The position numbers and the translations under genes were made by a program. A DNA stretch of 64,000 nucleotides from Rhizobium chutanense (lineage in GTDB: Bacteria > Pseudomonadota > Alphaproteobacteria > Rhizobiales > Rhizobiaceae): assembly GCF_002531935.1 (NCBI RefSeq), contig NZ_NWSV01000010.1, positions 1-64,000 of the forward strand, given 5' to 3'. Below the pieces are notes generated by a model that worked only from the letters and a program-made list of their open reading frames with translations, was not told the origin of the DNA and searched no databases. Positions within the stretch are counted from its first letter, which is position 1; the number at the start of each line of letters is the position of its first letter. Positions 43,403 through 52,278 of the stretch are shown in pieces.

Positions 43403-43455
43403 TGCGAGCGAGTTTTATCGCCTTCGAGGGCGGGCGCCGGTGAACGCCCCGGCGC

Positions 43456-43484
43456 AATAAAATCGAATAAAACCGAACAAACCG
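43456..43484. repeat. Three tandem 10-bp A-rich repeats
   Basis: AATAAAATCG, AATAAAACCG and AACAAACCG in tandem, helical phase about 10 bp, upstream of the 43533 gene. They may bend DNA or bind a regulator. Confidence 0.4.
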
Positions 43485-43532
43485 AAGCGTCGATGCGCGC
43501 TAGACTTCCGGCGACAGGTCAGGAGTGTAGCT

Positions 43533-44018
43533 ATGACGTCTTATGTGCAAAGCAAACAGCAAAAGCCGATCCTCGTCTTTCTCGCAAAAGGCGCCGCCGG
43601 CGACATCGTCTCGCAACTGAATGAGAACGGCCATGCCGCAACGGCCGTATCCTCGGTGCCGGAGCTTTTCGACGCGCTGCGGTCGGATCGATATTTCCTG
43701 GCGGTAACGATGCGATCGGATATCGATATGATCCGGAAGATCAAGACGATACCGGTCGTCAATATCGAGGTGTTCTTCCATTCCGTCCAATCGACTGCAA
43801 AGTCGGTTTCCTCTTCGAAGGAATTCGACAGCGACGCGTTTCTGAGAAGGATCGGCGCGCTGAGCGAAACAAGGGCGAACAGGATTCCTGCAGTGCAGAC
43901 GACCCCGGCGGTCGGTGAGGCAACAATGGCAGGCGCGGCGAAGGCATCCCGCTGGCGCGCTGCCACATCGCTTCTTCTCAGCCGCCGTGCCGCGCCCAGT
44001 GCGGAAAGGGTCGATTAG
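43533..44018 (+). CDS. Hypothetical protein, receiver-like but without phosphorylation residues
   Basis: 161 residues, not recognised as a named family. The first 85 residues follow a response-regulator-like alpha/beta pattern (KPILVFLAKGAAGD, FDALRSDRYFLAVTM, KTIPVVNIEVFF). The acidic pair, the phospho-acceptor Asp and the conserved Lys are absent. The C-terminal 60 residues are Ala/Arg/Ser-rich and look disordered. It is followed after one base by a second unknown gene and then by an OmpR-type two-component system, which suggests a signalling link. The fold is an impression, not a domain match. Confidence 0.6.
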   Translation: MTSYVQSKQQKPILVFLAKGAAGDIVSQLNENGHAATAVSSVPELFDALRSDRYFLAVTMRSDIDMIRKIKTIPVVNIEVFFHSVQSTAKSVSSSKEFDSDAFLRRIGALSETRANRIPAVQTTPAVGEATMAGAAKASRWRAATSLLLSRRAAPSAERVD

Positions 44019-44019
44019 C

Positions 44020-44454
44020 GTGGCGGCATCCCCATCGCCGACGGACCAGTCTTTGCCGGATTCAGATGATCCGGCCCGGTCTCTTCGCCCGCCCGCCCTG
44101 CGTCTGTCCGGATTACGTCGGCTTGAAAGCATTATTCCGAAGCCGGAAATTTTTACGTGGTGCGGGTGTCTTTTCATGTTCCAGCTGCTCGGGGCGGCCG
44201 CGGCAAGCGGGTATATCATCACGGCATTGTTTCTGTTCGTGGCAATCGGCCGGCTGATCAGAAACGCTCTCCATACGCTCACCGCACGGCTCCCCAAGCG
44301 CTCGGCTTTGAAACATTATACGATGGCGGCCGTCTCTTTGATGTTCTTTTGCCTGCTGGTCATTCGGATGTGTTTCATCGCCACCGTCATCATCGATAGC
44401 GCGATCGGAGATCATGATGTGAAAATCAGCGGCGACCCCCGAAGCCAGTTTTGA
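44020..44454 (+). CDS. Hypothetical membrane protein
   Basis: 144-residue protein with a Pro/Ser-rich N-terminus, two hydrophobic helices (about residues 50-75, FMFQLLGAAAASGYIITALFL; and about 103-128, AAVSLMFFCLLVIRMCFI) and a short polar tail. The GTG at 44020 has GGAAAGGG nine bases upstream and follows the previous stop by one base, which suggests one operon. Longer open codons upstream overlap the previous gene and are not supported. Family not recognised. It precedes the two-component genes by 144 bases. Confidence 0.55.
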   Translation: MAASPSPTDQSLPDSDDPARSLRPPALRLSGLRRLESIIPKPEIFTWCGCLFMFQLLGAAAASGYIITALFLFVAIGRLIRNALHTLTARLPKRSALKHYTMAAVSLMFFCLLVIRMCFIATVIIDSAIGDHDVKISGDPRSQF

Positions 44455-44468
44455 CCGGACGGTTGCCC

Positions 44469-44485
44469 GCAACATATCGCAACAT
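44469..44485. promoter_or_regulatory. GCAACAT direct repeats upstream of the response regulator gene
   Basis: Two GCAACAT units with 10-bp spacing (44469 and 44479), the arrangement used by OmpR-family dimers, 114 bases before the response-regulator start. A single GCAACATT occurs at 46797, upstream of the lipoprotein gene. Confidence 0.45.
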
Positions 44486-44598
44486 TATGAAATGTAGCAT
44501 TGCACGATCGTTGATATCCTGAAGGCGGAGCCGTGTCGGCGCGGTGAAATGTGATAGTTGCGCGCCGACGGGATATCTTCCGGCACGAGTGAACGACG

Positions 44599-45333
44599 AT
44601 GGCGTATGAAATGGCAGTTCCCAATCAGGCTCATATTCTCATCGTCGAAGACGATCCGGCGATCGCCGGCATGCTGGTGGATCTTGTGCGGAGCAGCGGC
44701 TTCGCGGCCTCGTCGGTGGAGACCGGCGCGGCGATGGACCGGATGATGGCGCGGCAGCAATTCGATCTCATCGTCCTCGATGCGATGTTGCCGGGGGAGG
44801 ACGGCTTCAGCATCTGCAGGCGGCTTCGTACGTCGGGCTCGGTGCCGATCCTGATGCTGACGGCGCTCCAGGAGGATATCGACCGTATTCTGGGTCTGGA
44901 GCTCGGTGCGGACGACTATGTGACGAAACCCTTCAACTCCCGCGAGCTCTTGGCCCGGATCAAGAGCATTCTCCGCAGATCGTCCTATGCCCACCATCAC
45001 GAGGAAACGCTTGCGCCGATGACCTTCTCGGGATGGCGCATCGATCCCAAAAGCCGTCAACTTCTCGATGCGGACGGCGCCCAGGTTTCGATGACAACGG
45101 CGGAGTTCGATATTCTCCTGGCCTTCTGCTGCAATCCGAACAAGGTTCTGACGCGCGAACAGCTCCTGTCGATGACACATGCCGGATCGGCGGGGCCGGT
45201 GGAGCGCAGCATCGACGCCCACATCAGCCGGGTCAGGCAAAAGATAGAGCCTAATTTGAAAGACCCGACGTTCATCAAGACGGTGCGGCTGGGGGGCTAT
45301 CTTTTCGCATCCAAGGTGGAGCGCCTCTCGTGA
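44599..45333 (+). CDS. OmpR-family response regulator
   Basis: 244-residue two-domain regulator. The receiver domain (residues about 11-125) has the acidic E17/D18/D19 pocket, phospho-acceptor D61 in LIVLDAMLPG, the switch Thr in LMLTA, and K110 in YVTKPF. A winged-helix DNA-binding domain follows (about 140-240; LTREQLL, SIDAHISRVRQKIE, VRLGGYLF). The start ATG is followed by a second ATG four codons later that could also be used. Its stop overlaps the kinase start (GTGA), so the two are translationally coupled. The signal and regulon are unknown. Confidence 0.93.
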   Translation: MAYEMAVPNQAHILIVEDDPAIAGMLVDLVRSSGFAASSVETGAAMDRMMARQQFDLIVLDAMLPGEDGFSICRRLRTSGSVPILMLTALQEDIDRILGLELGADDYVTKPFNSRELLARIKSILRRSSYAHHHEETLAPMTFSGWRIDPKSRQLLDADGAQVSMTTAEFDILLAFCCNPNKVLTREQLLSMTHAGSAGPVERSIDAHISRVRQKIEPNLKDPTFIKTVRLGGYLFASKVERLS

Positions 45334-46661
45334 GAAATTTTCGGCGCGCTTCGATCCAAAACCAGATTCTCATCCTGGCGACCTTTCTTGTCGTGCTGGT
45401 TTCCGTGGTGGCGACCGCGATGGAGCCCTATATTTACGGCCGTCATGATCGCGGGTTTCAAAACGGCCTGTTTGCTGCCAGAGCGGCGACGATTGCGGAG
45501 CAATTTGCCCAGGCAGGTTCGGCGCAAGACGAAGACGCCGTCCTCGAGAGAGCTGCGGCACTCGGCGTTGCGGTCGAACGGACGTCCCCGGATCGGCCTC
45601 GCGCAAGGGAACAACGCCTGTCTCCCGGCGACCTCGTGGCGCGTATCGACGCGATGCTCGCCGACAATGTTTTGACGGCATTGCATCGGTTCGTCATGGG
45701 GCAATCGCATCCCGATGTGCTGACGGTCGGAATTGACGAGAAGCGTGCTCTCAGCTTTCAACTGCCGATCTTTCCCAGTTATCTGTGGTTCGTTCCGGCC
45801 GCTGCCAGCGGATTTTTGAAAATCGTCATCCCGTTGGTGCTGCTCGCATATTTCAGCAGCCGGCTCATTACCGAACCTCTGAGGCGCTTTGCCGCCGCTG
45901 CCAAACGCGCGAGCATAGAGGGCAGCCTGGAAAAGCCTTTCGAACCGGATGGCGCAGCCGAGATCCGCAGCCTGGCGGAATCGCTCAATGTCATGAGCGA
46001 TCGCATCCAGAGCATGGCGGAAGATCGAACAAGAGTGTTGAGCGGCGTGGGGCATGATCTCAGGACACCGCTGACAAGATTGCGGATGCGTGCCGAGCGT
46101 TCCTCCGAGCCGGAACTGCGCAGCCTGATGCTCGCCGATATCGCCACTTTGAATTTCATGATCGACGAGTGCCTGGCCTATTTCAAAGATCCGTCGGTGC
46201 GGGCGGTCGATCGAAAGGTCGATATCTCAAGCCTGTTGCAGACGATTGCGACCGATTTCTCCGACACCGGCGTCGATGCGCGGTTCACCGGTCCGCGGCG
46301 ACTGGCATTTGTCTGCAAACCGCAGGCGCTGACCCGGGCGATTACCAATCTGGTCGAAAACGCGTCCCGCTACGCAACGCAAGTCGAAATCGATTTACAA
46401 TGCCGTGCCGATGGCGGGATCAGGATAGAGGTGAGGGACAATGGTCCCGGCCTGACGGACGAACTGAAGGCGAAGGTTTTGGAGCCATTCTTCAAAGCCG
46501 ACAAATCGCGGCAGATCGGCGCCAAAGGCGGTTCGGGGCTTGGGCTTGGCCTTCCGATCGCCCAAGGGATCGTCACCAAAGCGCACAACGGACAATTGAC
46601 ATTGGTGGACGGGAACCCACGCGGCCTGATCGTCGTCATCGATCTTCCGCCCCTCAACTGA
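45330..46661 (+). CDS. Sensor histidine kinase
   Basis: 443-residue membrane kinase. TM1 (about residues 12-32) and TM2 (about 152-175) flank a periplasmic sensor of about 115 residues, followed by HAMP. The dimerisation domain has the phospho-His in GVGHDLRTPL (H242). The ATPase domain has NLVENASRYA (N-box), DNGPGL (G1) and GGSGLGLGLPIA (G2). It pairs with the preceding response regulator by a four-base overlap. The periplasmic domain has no recognised ligand motif. Its gene starts with GTG. Confidence 0.92.
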   Translation: MRNFRRASIQNQILILATFLVVLVSVVATAMEPYIYGRHDRGFQNGLFAARAATIAEQFAQAGSAQDEDAVLERAAALGVAVERTSPDRPRAREQRLSPGDLVARIDAMLADNVLTALHRFVMGQSHPDVLTVGIDEKRALSFQLPIFPSYLWFVPAAASGFLKIVIPLVLLAYFSSRLITEPLRRFAAAAKRASIEGSLEKPFEPDGAAEIRSLAESLNVMSDRIQSMAEDRTRVLSGVGHDLRTPLTRLRMRAERSSEPELRSLMLADIATLNFMIDECLAYFKDPSVRAVDRKVDISSLLQTIATDFSDTGVDARFTGPRRLAFVCKPQALTRAITNLVENASRYATQVEIDLQCRADGGIRIEVRDNGPGLTDELKAKVLEPFFKADKSRQIGAKGGSGLGLGLPIAQGIVTKAHNGQLTLVDGNPRGLIVVIDLPPLN

Positions 46662-46867
46662 TCCAAGCCGAAGGCTCGCCGCCGGTTTCTTCATCACACT
46701 GACTGCCGGCCGGACGATGGCGCTGTCACACGTCGCGCCGCGCCGCTTCGCCGCAAAGGCGGCTTACGAACATTTCCGCATATCATAACAAACACAGCAA
46801 CATTCGAATTCCATAAAACCGGTGCCAGCCGATGCCGTTCGGCATTTCCGAAGCTGGAGCCAAGTCA

Positions 46868-47527
46868 TTGATAGAAAGTTTGAAAATCGGTGCGACATTG
46901 CTGCTCGCCTGCTTGAGCGTGGCCGCATGCACGACCCCTGACCCCACGGTGTATGCCGGACTTGCTTCGGCATCGCAGCTTCAACCGAACACTGGGGATA
47001 AAACCGGCCGCGTGCCGTATCGCTATCAGACGAATGTCAACTGGAGCCAGTACAACAGGATCATCGTCGATCCGGTCACCGTCTATAGCGGCCCTGACAA
47101 TCAGTTCGGCAAGGTCTCCGAAAAGGACAGGATCTTCCTCGCCAATTATATGCAGGAGCAATTCACGGAGAAATTGAAGACGCGCTTTGCCGTCGTCAGC
47201 ACCCCTGCTCCGGCAACGCTGAGATTGCATCTGACGCTGACGGGCGCGAAATCAACGACGGCGGTGCTCGGAACGGTCACGCGCATCGACGTTGCCGGCG
47301 GATTGTACAACACCGTCCAAGCGGTGCGCGGCCGCGAAGGCTCGATGACCGGCTCGGTGAATTATGCCGTGGAGATCTATGATGCTGCGAGCAACCGTCT
47401 CCTGTCTTCCTACGTCACCAAGCAATATCCGAATGCGATGAATATCGGTGCAAGCTTCACGGCGATGGATGCCTCGATGGTCGGCGTGCGGAAAGGCGCC
47501 GATGCGCTCCTTGCGGAGTTGAAATAG
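46868..47527 (+). CDS. Outer-membrane-type lipoprotein (DUF3313-like)
   Basis: 219-residue lipoprotein. Residues 1-21 form the signal with lipobox SVAAC. The mature part has RVPYRYQTNVNWSQYNRIIV and a conserved segment with GSMTGSVNYAVEIYD, as in the DUF3313 group. The TTG at 46868 was chosen because GGAG lies nine bases upstream and the signal then starts normally; an in-frame ATG at 46832 would add 12 residues. It lies downstream of the two-component system on the same strand and has a GCAACATT motif upstream, so it may belong to that regulon. Function unknown. Confidence 0.82.
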   Translation: MIESLKIGATLLLACLSVAACTTPDPTVYAGLASASQLQPNTGDKTGRVPYRYQTNVNWSQYNRIIVDPVTVYSGPDNQFGKVSEKDRIFLANYMQEQFTEKLKTRFAVVSTPAPATLRLHLTLTGAKSTTAVLGTVTRIDVAGGLYNTVQAVRGREGSMTGSVNYAVEIYDAASNRLLSSYVTKQYPNAMNIGASFTAMDASMVGVRKGADALLAELK

Positions 47528-47538
47528 CCGGAGTCAAA

Positions 47539-47567
47539 GAGCGTGGACATGTTCCACGTCCACGCTC
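47539..47567. terminator. Bidirectional hairpin between lipoprotein and DUF1328 genes
   Basis: Perfect 10-bp inverted repeat GAGCGTGGAC / GTCCACGCTC with a 9-base loop, between two convergent genes. Confidence 0.7.
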
Positions 47568-47585
47568 GCTGCCGCACTATTCCGC

Positions 47586-47759
47586 TTACAAGATCGCCTG
47601 GCCGGCTATCAGCGCAAGGACGAGGAAGATCAGGAAGATCACCAGCGCGATGCCGAAGAGAACGCGGGCAACCGTGGCGGTGGCCGCGGACACGCCGGTG
47701 AAGCCGAAGAACCCGGCGATGATCGAAATCACGAAGAATATCAGAGCCCATTTCAGCAT
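47586..47759 (-). CDS. DUF1328 (YtjA) family small membrane protein
   Basis: 57-residue hydrophobic protein starting [20 protein letters not shown] and ending [10 protein letters not shown], with two membrane helices. This is the DUF1328 pattern common in proteobacteria; no role is known. AAAGGAT precedes the ATG. It is convergent with the lipoprotein gene across a hairpin. Such small proteins are often induced in stationary phase or stress, but nothing here shows its regulation. Confidence 0.9.
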   Translation of the reverse strand: MLKWALIFFVISIIAGFFGFTGVSAATATVARVLFGIALVIFLIFLVLALIAGQAIL

Positions 47760-47876
47760 GGCGTCATCCTTTGCTTGTGCCTGGGAAGACGCGGCAACCG
47801 GGAAAATGTTCCCGGTCGTCGGAATGGAAGCACTGATCTTCGCGTGCCCCTCCCGGTGCTGATGGGTGTTCCCCGA

Positions 47877-49304
47877 TCAGCCGTGATTGATCATCACGTG
47901 GCGCACGGCGGTGTAGTCCTCCAGCGCGTAGGCCGACATGTCCTTGCCGTAGCCCGACTGTTTGAGGCCGCCATGCGGCATCTCGTTGGCCAGCATGAAA
48001 TGCGTGTTGATCCAGGTGCAGCCATATTGCAGCCGGGCGGCGGTCTTCATGCCGCGGCTGATATCCTTGGTCCAGACGGAGGAGGCCAGGCCGTAATCGC
48101 TGTCGTTTGCCCAGGCGATGGCGTCGTCAGTATCGGAAAAGCGGGTGACCGAGACGACCGGGCCGAAGACCTCGCGGCGGACGATCTCGTCGTCCTGCAG
48201 GGCGCCTGCTATGACGGTCGGGGTGAAGAAGAAACCCTTGTCGCCGGAGACCTTGCCTCCGGTGGTGATCTCCATGTGCTTGTGTTCGGAGGCGCGGGCG
48301 ACGAAGCTTTCGACGCGGTCGCGCTGGCGTCTGGAGATCAGCGGGCCGATTTCGTTTTCGGTATCGTCTGCCTGGTTGAAGCGGATGCTCGCGACGGCCG
48401 AGGAGAGGTCGGCGACGAAATTGTCGTAGACCTTGGCATCGGCATAGATCCGACAGGCGGCGGTGCAATCCTGGCCGGCATTGTAATAGCCGAAGGTGCG
48501 GATGCCGGATACGACGGCATCGATATCGGCATCGTCGAAGACGATGACCGGGGCCTTGCCGCCGAGTTCAAGATGGGTGCGCTTGACCGTCTTGGCGGCG
48601 GCCTGCAGCACCTTTTTACCGGTGGCAACATCGCCGGTGATCGAGATCATGCCGATCTTGGCATGGTTGATCAGGGCGTTGCCGACGCTTTCGCCGCGGC
48701 CGAGGATGACGTTGACGACGCCTTCGGGAAGGATGTCGGAGAGCAATTTCGCCATTTTCAACGCCGTCAGAGGCGTCTGCTCGGAAGGCTTGAAGACGAC
48801 GGTGTTGCCGCCGGCGATCGCCGGCGCCAGTTTCCAGGCCATCATCATCAGCGGATAGTTCCACGGCGCGATCGAGCCGACGATGCCGATCGGATCGCGG
48901 CGGATCATCGAGGTGTGGCCGGGCAGATATTCGCCGGCGGCCGGCGCGTGCAGGTTGCGCACGGCGCCGGCGAAGAAGCGATAACAATCGACGATCGCCG
49001 GGATTTCGTCATTCAGCACTGAGTTGATCGGCTTGCCGCAGTTCAACGCTTCCAGCGCGGCGAAACCGGCAGCGTCCTTCTCGATCGCGTCGGCGATCTT
49101 CAGCAGGTAAGCGGAGCGCTCGCCCGGCGTCGTCTGCGACCAGCTCTTGAAGGCTTTTTCGGCGGCGTCGACGGCGGCATCGACTTGGGAGAGCGAGGCC
49201 TCTGGAAGGTCGATCACCGTCTCGCCGGTCTTCGGATTCAGGATGTGCTCTTCCGTCTCCGTGCCTTTTTCGAAACGGGACCCGATCAGCATCTGGATAT
49301 CCAT
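47877..49304 (-). CDS. Aldehyde dehydrogenase, gamma-aminobutyraldehyde dehydrogenase-like (PatD/YdcW)
   Basis: 475-residue NAD-dependent aldehyde dehydrogenase. The general base Glu is E246 (LELGGKAP) and the catalytic Cys is C280 (AGQDCTAAC). [22 protein letters not shown] and [10 protein letters not shown] form the cofactor region. Length matches E. coli PatD (474 residues). GGGAGA precedes the ATG at 49304; a longer open frame upstream merely overlaps the permease gene. It is last in an operon with a polyamine-type ABC importer, in the same gene order as E. coli ydcSTUV-patD. It probably oxidises 4-aminobutanal or a related aminoaldehyde from putrescine to GABA. Confidence 0.9.
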   Translation of the reverse strand: MDIQMLIGSRFEKGTETEEHILNPKTGETVIDLPEASLSQVDAAVDAAEKAFKSWSQTTPGERSAYLLKIADAIEKDAAGFAALEALNCGKPINSVLNDEIPAIVDCYRFFAGAVRNLHAPAAGEYLPGHTSMIRRDPIGIVGSIAPWNYPLMMMAWKLAPAIAGGNTVVFKPSEQTPLTALKMAKLLSDILPEGVVNVILGRGESVGNALINHAKIGMISITGDVATGKKVLQAAAKTVKRTHLELGGKAPVIVFDDADIDAVVSGIRTFGYYNAGQDCTAACRIYADAKVYDNFVADLSSAVASIRFNQADDTENEIGPLISRRQRDRVESFVARASEHKHMEITTGGKVSGDKGFFFTPTVIAGALQDDEIVRREVFGPVVSVTRFSDTDDAIAWANDSDYGLASSVWTKDISRGMKTAARLQYGCTWINTHFMLANEMPHGGLKQSGYGKDMSAYALEDYTAVRHVMINHG

Positions 49305-49318
49305 GAATGTTCTCCCTG

Positions 49319-50131
49319 TTATTTGCCGGCGCCGGCGATCTGGTCGCCGTCGCGGGTGAGGTAATAGGCTGCCAGGATCGGCAGGAAGGTGACGAGCACC
49401 ACGACCATGGCGACCACATTGGTGACCGGGCGCTGGCGCGGGCGGATGAGTTCTTCGAGCATCCAGATCGGCAAGGTCGATTGCTGGCCGCCGGTGAAGG
49501 TGGTGACGATGACCTCGTCGAAGGACAGTGCGAAGGCGAGCATGCCGCCGGCAAGAAGGGCGGTGCCGATATTCGGCAGGATGATATGACGGAAGGTCTG
49601 GAAGCCGTCGGCGCCGAGGTCCATCGAGGCCTCGATCAGCGAGCCGGAGGTGCGGCGGAATCGGGCGACCGCATTGTTGTAGACGACGACCACGCAGAAA
49701 GTGGCGTGGCCGAGCACGATGGTCCAGACCGAAAACGGGATGTCGAACAGGCTGAAGGCCGAACGCAGCGCTATGCCGGTAATGATGCCGGGAAGGGCGA
49801 TCGGCAGGATGACCAGCAGCGAGATTGCCTCGCGACCGAAGAATTTCGTCTGGCTGACAGCGGCCGCGCAAAGCGTGCCGAGGATGAGCGCGATCGCGGT
49901 GGCGATGACGGCGACCTGCACGGAAAGCCCGAGCGCCGCCCAGACGTCCGGCCGGTTCCAGGCAACAGCGAACCACTGCAGCGTCAGGCCGGGCGGCGGC
50001 CATTGATAGCTCTTCTCCTCGGTGGTGAAGGCATAGACGAAGATCAGGAGGATCGGCAGATGCAGGAAGAGCAGCCCGACGGCAGCGGCGATCTTTAGCG
50101 GCAGCGGCGAGGTCTTGAGATCAGAGCGCAT
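49319..50131 (-). CDS. Polyamine-type ABC transporter permease (YdcV/PotC-like)
   Basis: 270-residue inner-membrane permease with six helices. The EAA-type loop reads [22 protein letters not shown] (about residues 170-190), and the N-terminus resembles PotC. The ATG at 50131 overlaps the preceding permease by 11 bases, which indicates coupled translation. It pairs with the YdcU-like permease. A 14-base gap separates it from the aldehyde dehydrogenase gene. Confidence 0.9.
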   Translation of the reverse strand: MRSDLKTSPLPLKIAAAVGLLFLHLPILLIFVYAFTTEEKSYQWPPPGLTLQWFAVAWNRPDVWAALGLSVQVAVIATAIALILGTLCAAAVSQTKFFGREAISLLVILPIALPGIITGIALRSAFSLFDIPFSVWTIVLGHATFCVVVVYNNAVARFRRTSGSLIEASMDLGADGFQTFRHIILPNIGTALLAGGMLAFALSFDEVIVTTFTGGQQSTLPIWMLEELIRPRQRPVTNVVAMVVVLVTFLPILAAYYLTRDGDQIAGAGK

Positions 50132-51083
50132 CGAAAGCCCCCAGCTTCTTGGCGAGCGAGAGATAGAGCGCCATGATGACGATCGGCACGACGGAGAAAG
50201 CGGCGGCGAGCGGCACGTTGCCGGCCGTTCCCTGCTGGGCATAGACGGCCTGGCCGATGAACAGCCTGGACGAGCCGATGATCTGCGGAATGATGTAATC
50301 GCCCAAGGTCAGCGAGAAAGTGAAGATCGAGCCGGCGACGATGCCCGGCAGCGCCAAGGGCAACAGCACGGTGCGGAAGGTCTGGTGCGGTGTGGCGCCC
50401 AGATCGGCCGATGCCTCGATCAGGTTGCCGGGCACACGCTCGAGGGCCGCCTGCGTCGGCAGGATCATATAGGGCAGCCAGACATAGACGAAGACGATGA
50501 AGGTGCCGAGGTAGCTCACCGAGAGCGAATTGCCGCCGACGACGGGCAGGTTCAGGACGCCGTCGAGCAGCCAGGAGAGATGGAGCTTCTCGAAGATCCA
50601 AGTGAGGATGCCCTCCTTGGCGAGGATCAGCTTCCAGGCGTAGATCTTGACGAGATAGCTCGACCACAGCGGCAGCATGACGCCGAGATAGAAGAGCACC
50701 TTCCATTTGCCTTGCGCATAACGGGCCGCATAATAGGCGATCGGGAAGGCGATCAGCGCCGAAGCGACGGTGACCAGCGCCGCCATGACGACGGTGCGGA
50801 TGATGATGTCGAAATTCGTCGGGCTCAAAAGCTGGGCGTAGGTCGCAAGGGTGAATTCGTAATTCACCAGCCCGGAAAAATCGTCGATCGAGAAGAAGCT
50901 CTGCAGAAGCAGGGCGATCAGCGAGCCGATATAGATGATGCCGAGCCAGAGCAGCGGCGGCGTCAGCATCAGAAAGAGTAAGAGCTTCGGGTGCCGCCAG
51001 AAGGCATCCGACATTCGGCCGAAAAACCCACTACGCCCCGGAAGGATCGATGTTTTGCTGTCTGACATGGTGAGCGCCGTCAT
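50121..51083 (-). CDS. Polyamine-type ABC transporter permease (YdcU/PotB-like)
   Basis: 320-residue inner-membrane permease with six helices and the EAA-type loop [22 protein letters not shown] (about residues 220-240). The ATG at 51083 overlaps the ATPase stop by four bases; a second ATG five codons later is possible. A long N-terminal hydrophilic part is typical of PotB-type subunits. Confidence 0.9.
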   Translation of the reverse strand: MTALTMSDSKTSILPGRSGFFGRMSDAFWRHPKLLLFLMLTPPLLWLGIIYIGSLIALLLQSFFSIDDFSGLVNYEFTLATYAQLLSPTNFDIIIRTVVMAALVTVASALIAFPIAYYAARYAQGKWKVLFYLGVMLPLWSSYLVKIYAWKLILAKEGILTWIFEKLHLSWLLDGVLNLPVVGGNSLSVSYLGTFIVFVYVWLPYMILPTQAALERVPGNLIEASADLGATPHQTFRTVLLPLALPGIVAGSIFTFSLTLGDYIIPQIIGSSRLFIGQAVYAQQGTAGNVPLAAAFSVVPIVIMALYLSLAKKLGAFDAL

Positions 51084-52066
51084 GCCGCGTCGTCCATGTA
51101 GTGGATATCGGCCGGCTGCCAGGCGAGACGGATGCCGGCGCCGACATCCGGCACCGGCGCGCCTGCCGGCAGCATGACATGCAGCCGGTTGCCCTTGAGA
51201 TCGACGCTGAGACGGGTGGCCGCGCCGAGGAAGCTTGCATGTTCGACTTTCGCCTCGATGCCGTCGCTGGCCAGCCGGATCGCCTCGGGGCGCAGGCTCG
51301 CCCAACGTTTCTCGCCGCCGAGCGAGGCCATCAGGTCAGGGGCGATGACGTTCGAGGAGCCGACAAAATCGGCGACGAAACGGGTCTTCGGGCAGCGGTA
51401 GATATCCTGCGGCGTGCCGTGCTGGACGATGTTGCCGTCGTTGAAGACGGCGACGCGATCGGCCATCGACAGCGCCTCGCCCTGATCGTGCGTCACGAAG
51501 ACGAAGGTGATGCCGAGCGCGCGCTGCAGGCTCTTCAATTCTTCCTGCATCTGCTCGCGCAGTTTCAGGTCGAGCGCGCCGAGCGGTTCGTCGAGCAGCA
51601 GCACCTTCGGCTTGTTGACGAGGGCGCGGGCGAGCGCCACGCGTTGCCGCTGGCCGCCGGACAATTGCCCTGGGCGGCGGGCGCCGTAACCCGGCAGCTT
51701 GACGAGCTCGAGCGCATCGCCCGCCGCCTTCATCCGCTCCGCCTTGCCGACGCCCTTGACCATCAGCCCGTAGGCGACGTTGTCGAGAATGTTGAGATGC
51801 GGAAACAGCGCGTAGTCCTGGAACACGGTGTTGACGTTGCGGCGATAGGGCGGAACACCGTCGGCCGTTTCGCCGAAGATCTGGATATGGCCTGATGTCG
51901 GCTGCTCGAAACCGGCGATCAATCGAAGGCAGGTCGTCTTGCCGGAACCGGAGGGCCCAAGCATGGCGAAGAACTCGCCCGGCGCGATTTCGAGGTCGAC
52001 GCCGTCGACGGCGCGAACCTGGCCGAAATGGCGCGATACCTGCTGGAAACGGACGGCGGGTGTCAT
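51080..52066 (-). CDS. Polyamine-type ABC transporter ATP-binding protein (YdcT/PotA-like)
   Basis: 328-residue ATPase. Walker A is GPSGSGKTT (residues about 37-45), the Q-loop is VFQDYALFPH, the signature is LSGGQRQRV, Walker B is LLLDEP and the switch His is in VTHDQGE. The C-terminal TOBE domain starts near 240. The ATG at 52066 was chosen over a TTG-like earlier reading because it directly precedes the family start. A long inverted repeat lies in the 212-base gap between the binding-protein gene and this gene. Confidence 0.92.
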   Translation of the reverse strand: MTPAVRFQQVSRHFGQVRAVDGVDLEIAPGEFFAMLGPSGSGKTTCLRLIAGFEQPTSGHIQIFGETADGVPPYRRNVNTVFQDYALFPHLNILDNVAYGLMVKGVGKAERMKAAGDALELVKLPGYGARRPGQLSGGQRQRVALARALVNKPKVLLLDEPLGALDLKLREQMQEELKSLQRALGITFVFVTHDQGEALSMADRVAVFNDGNIVQHGTPQDIYRCPKTRFVADFVGSSNVIAPDLMASLGGEKRWASLRPEAIRLASDGIEAKVEHASFLGAATRLSVDLKGNRLHVMLPAGAPVPDVGAGIRLAWQPADIHYMDDAA

Positions 52067-52115
52067 TGTTGGCGGCTCCAGGTCTCTGTCATTCAAGAGA
52101 GGGCTTGGTTTCAAA

Positions 52116-52258
52116 AACCCCGCCCCAAACCCCTCCCCACAAGGGGGAGGGGCTTAACCTGCCGTACCCTTTCGCAAATACCTTGGCGTTTCGGCAGGTT
52201 TCGGCGGTGCCACTCTTGCCCCCTCCCCCTTGTGGGGAGGGGTTGGGGAGGGGATTTT
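52116..52258. repeat. Inverted pair of GC-rich 38-bp elements inside the polyamine-type operon
   Basis: Left arm 52116-52155 (CCCCTCCCCACAAGGGGGAGGGG core) and right arm 52219-52258 are reverse complements, separated by 63 bases. The pair lies between the binding-protein and ATPase genes. The same core occurs at 57139 and 57197. Confidence 0.8.
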
Positions 52259-52278
52259 ACGCATATGAGCGGATCGGC

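Noticed and set aside
47877..50003. Fusion of aldehyde dehydrogenase with an upstream 230-codon extension
   Set aside because: The extension overlaps the permease gene in another frame, and the ATG at 49304 has a good GGGAGA site and the PatD length.
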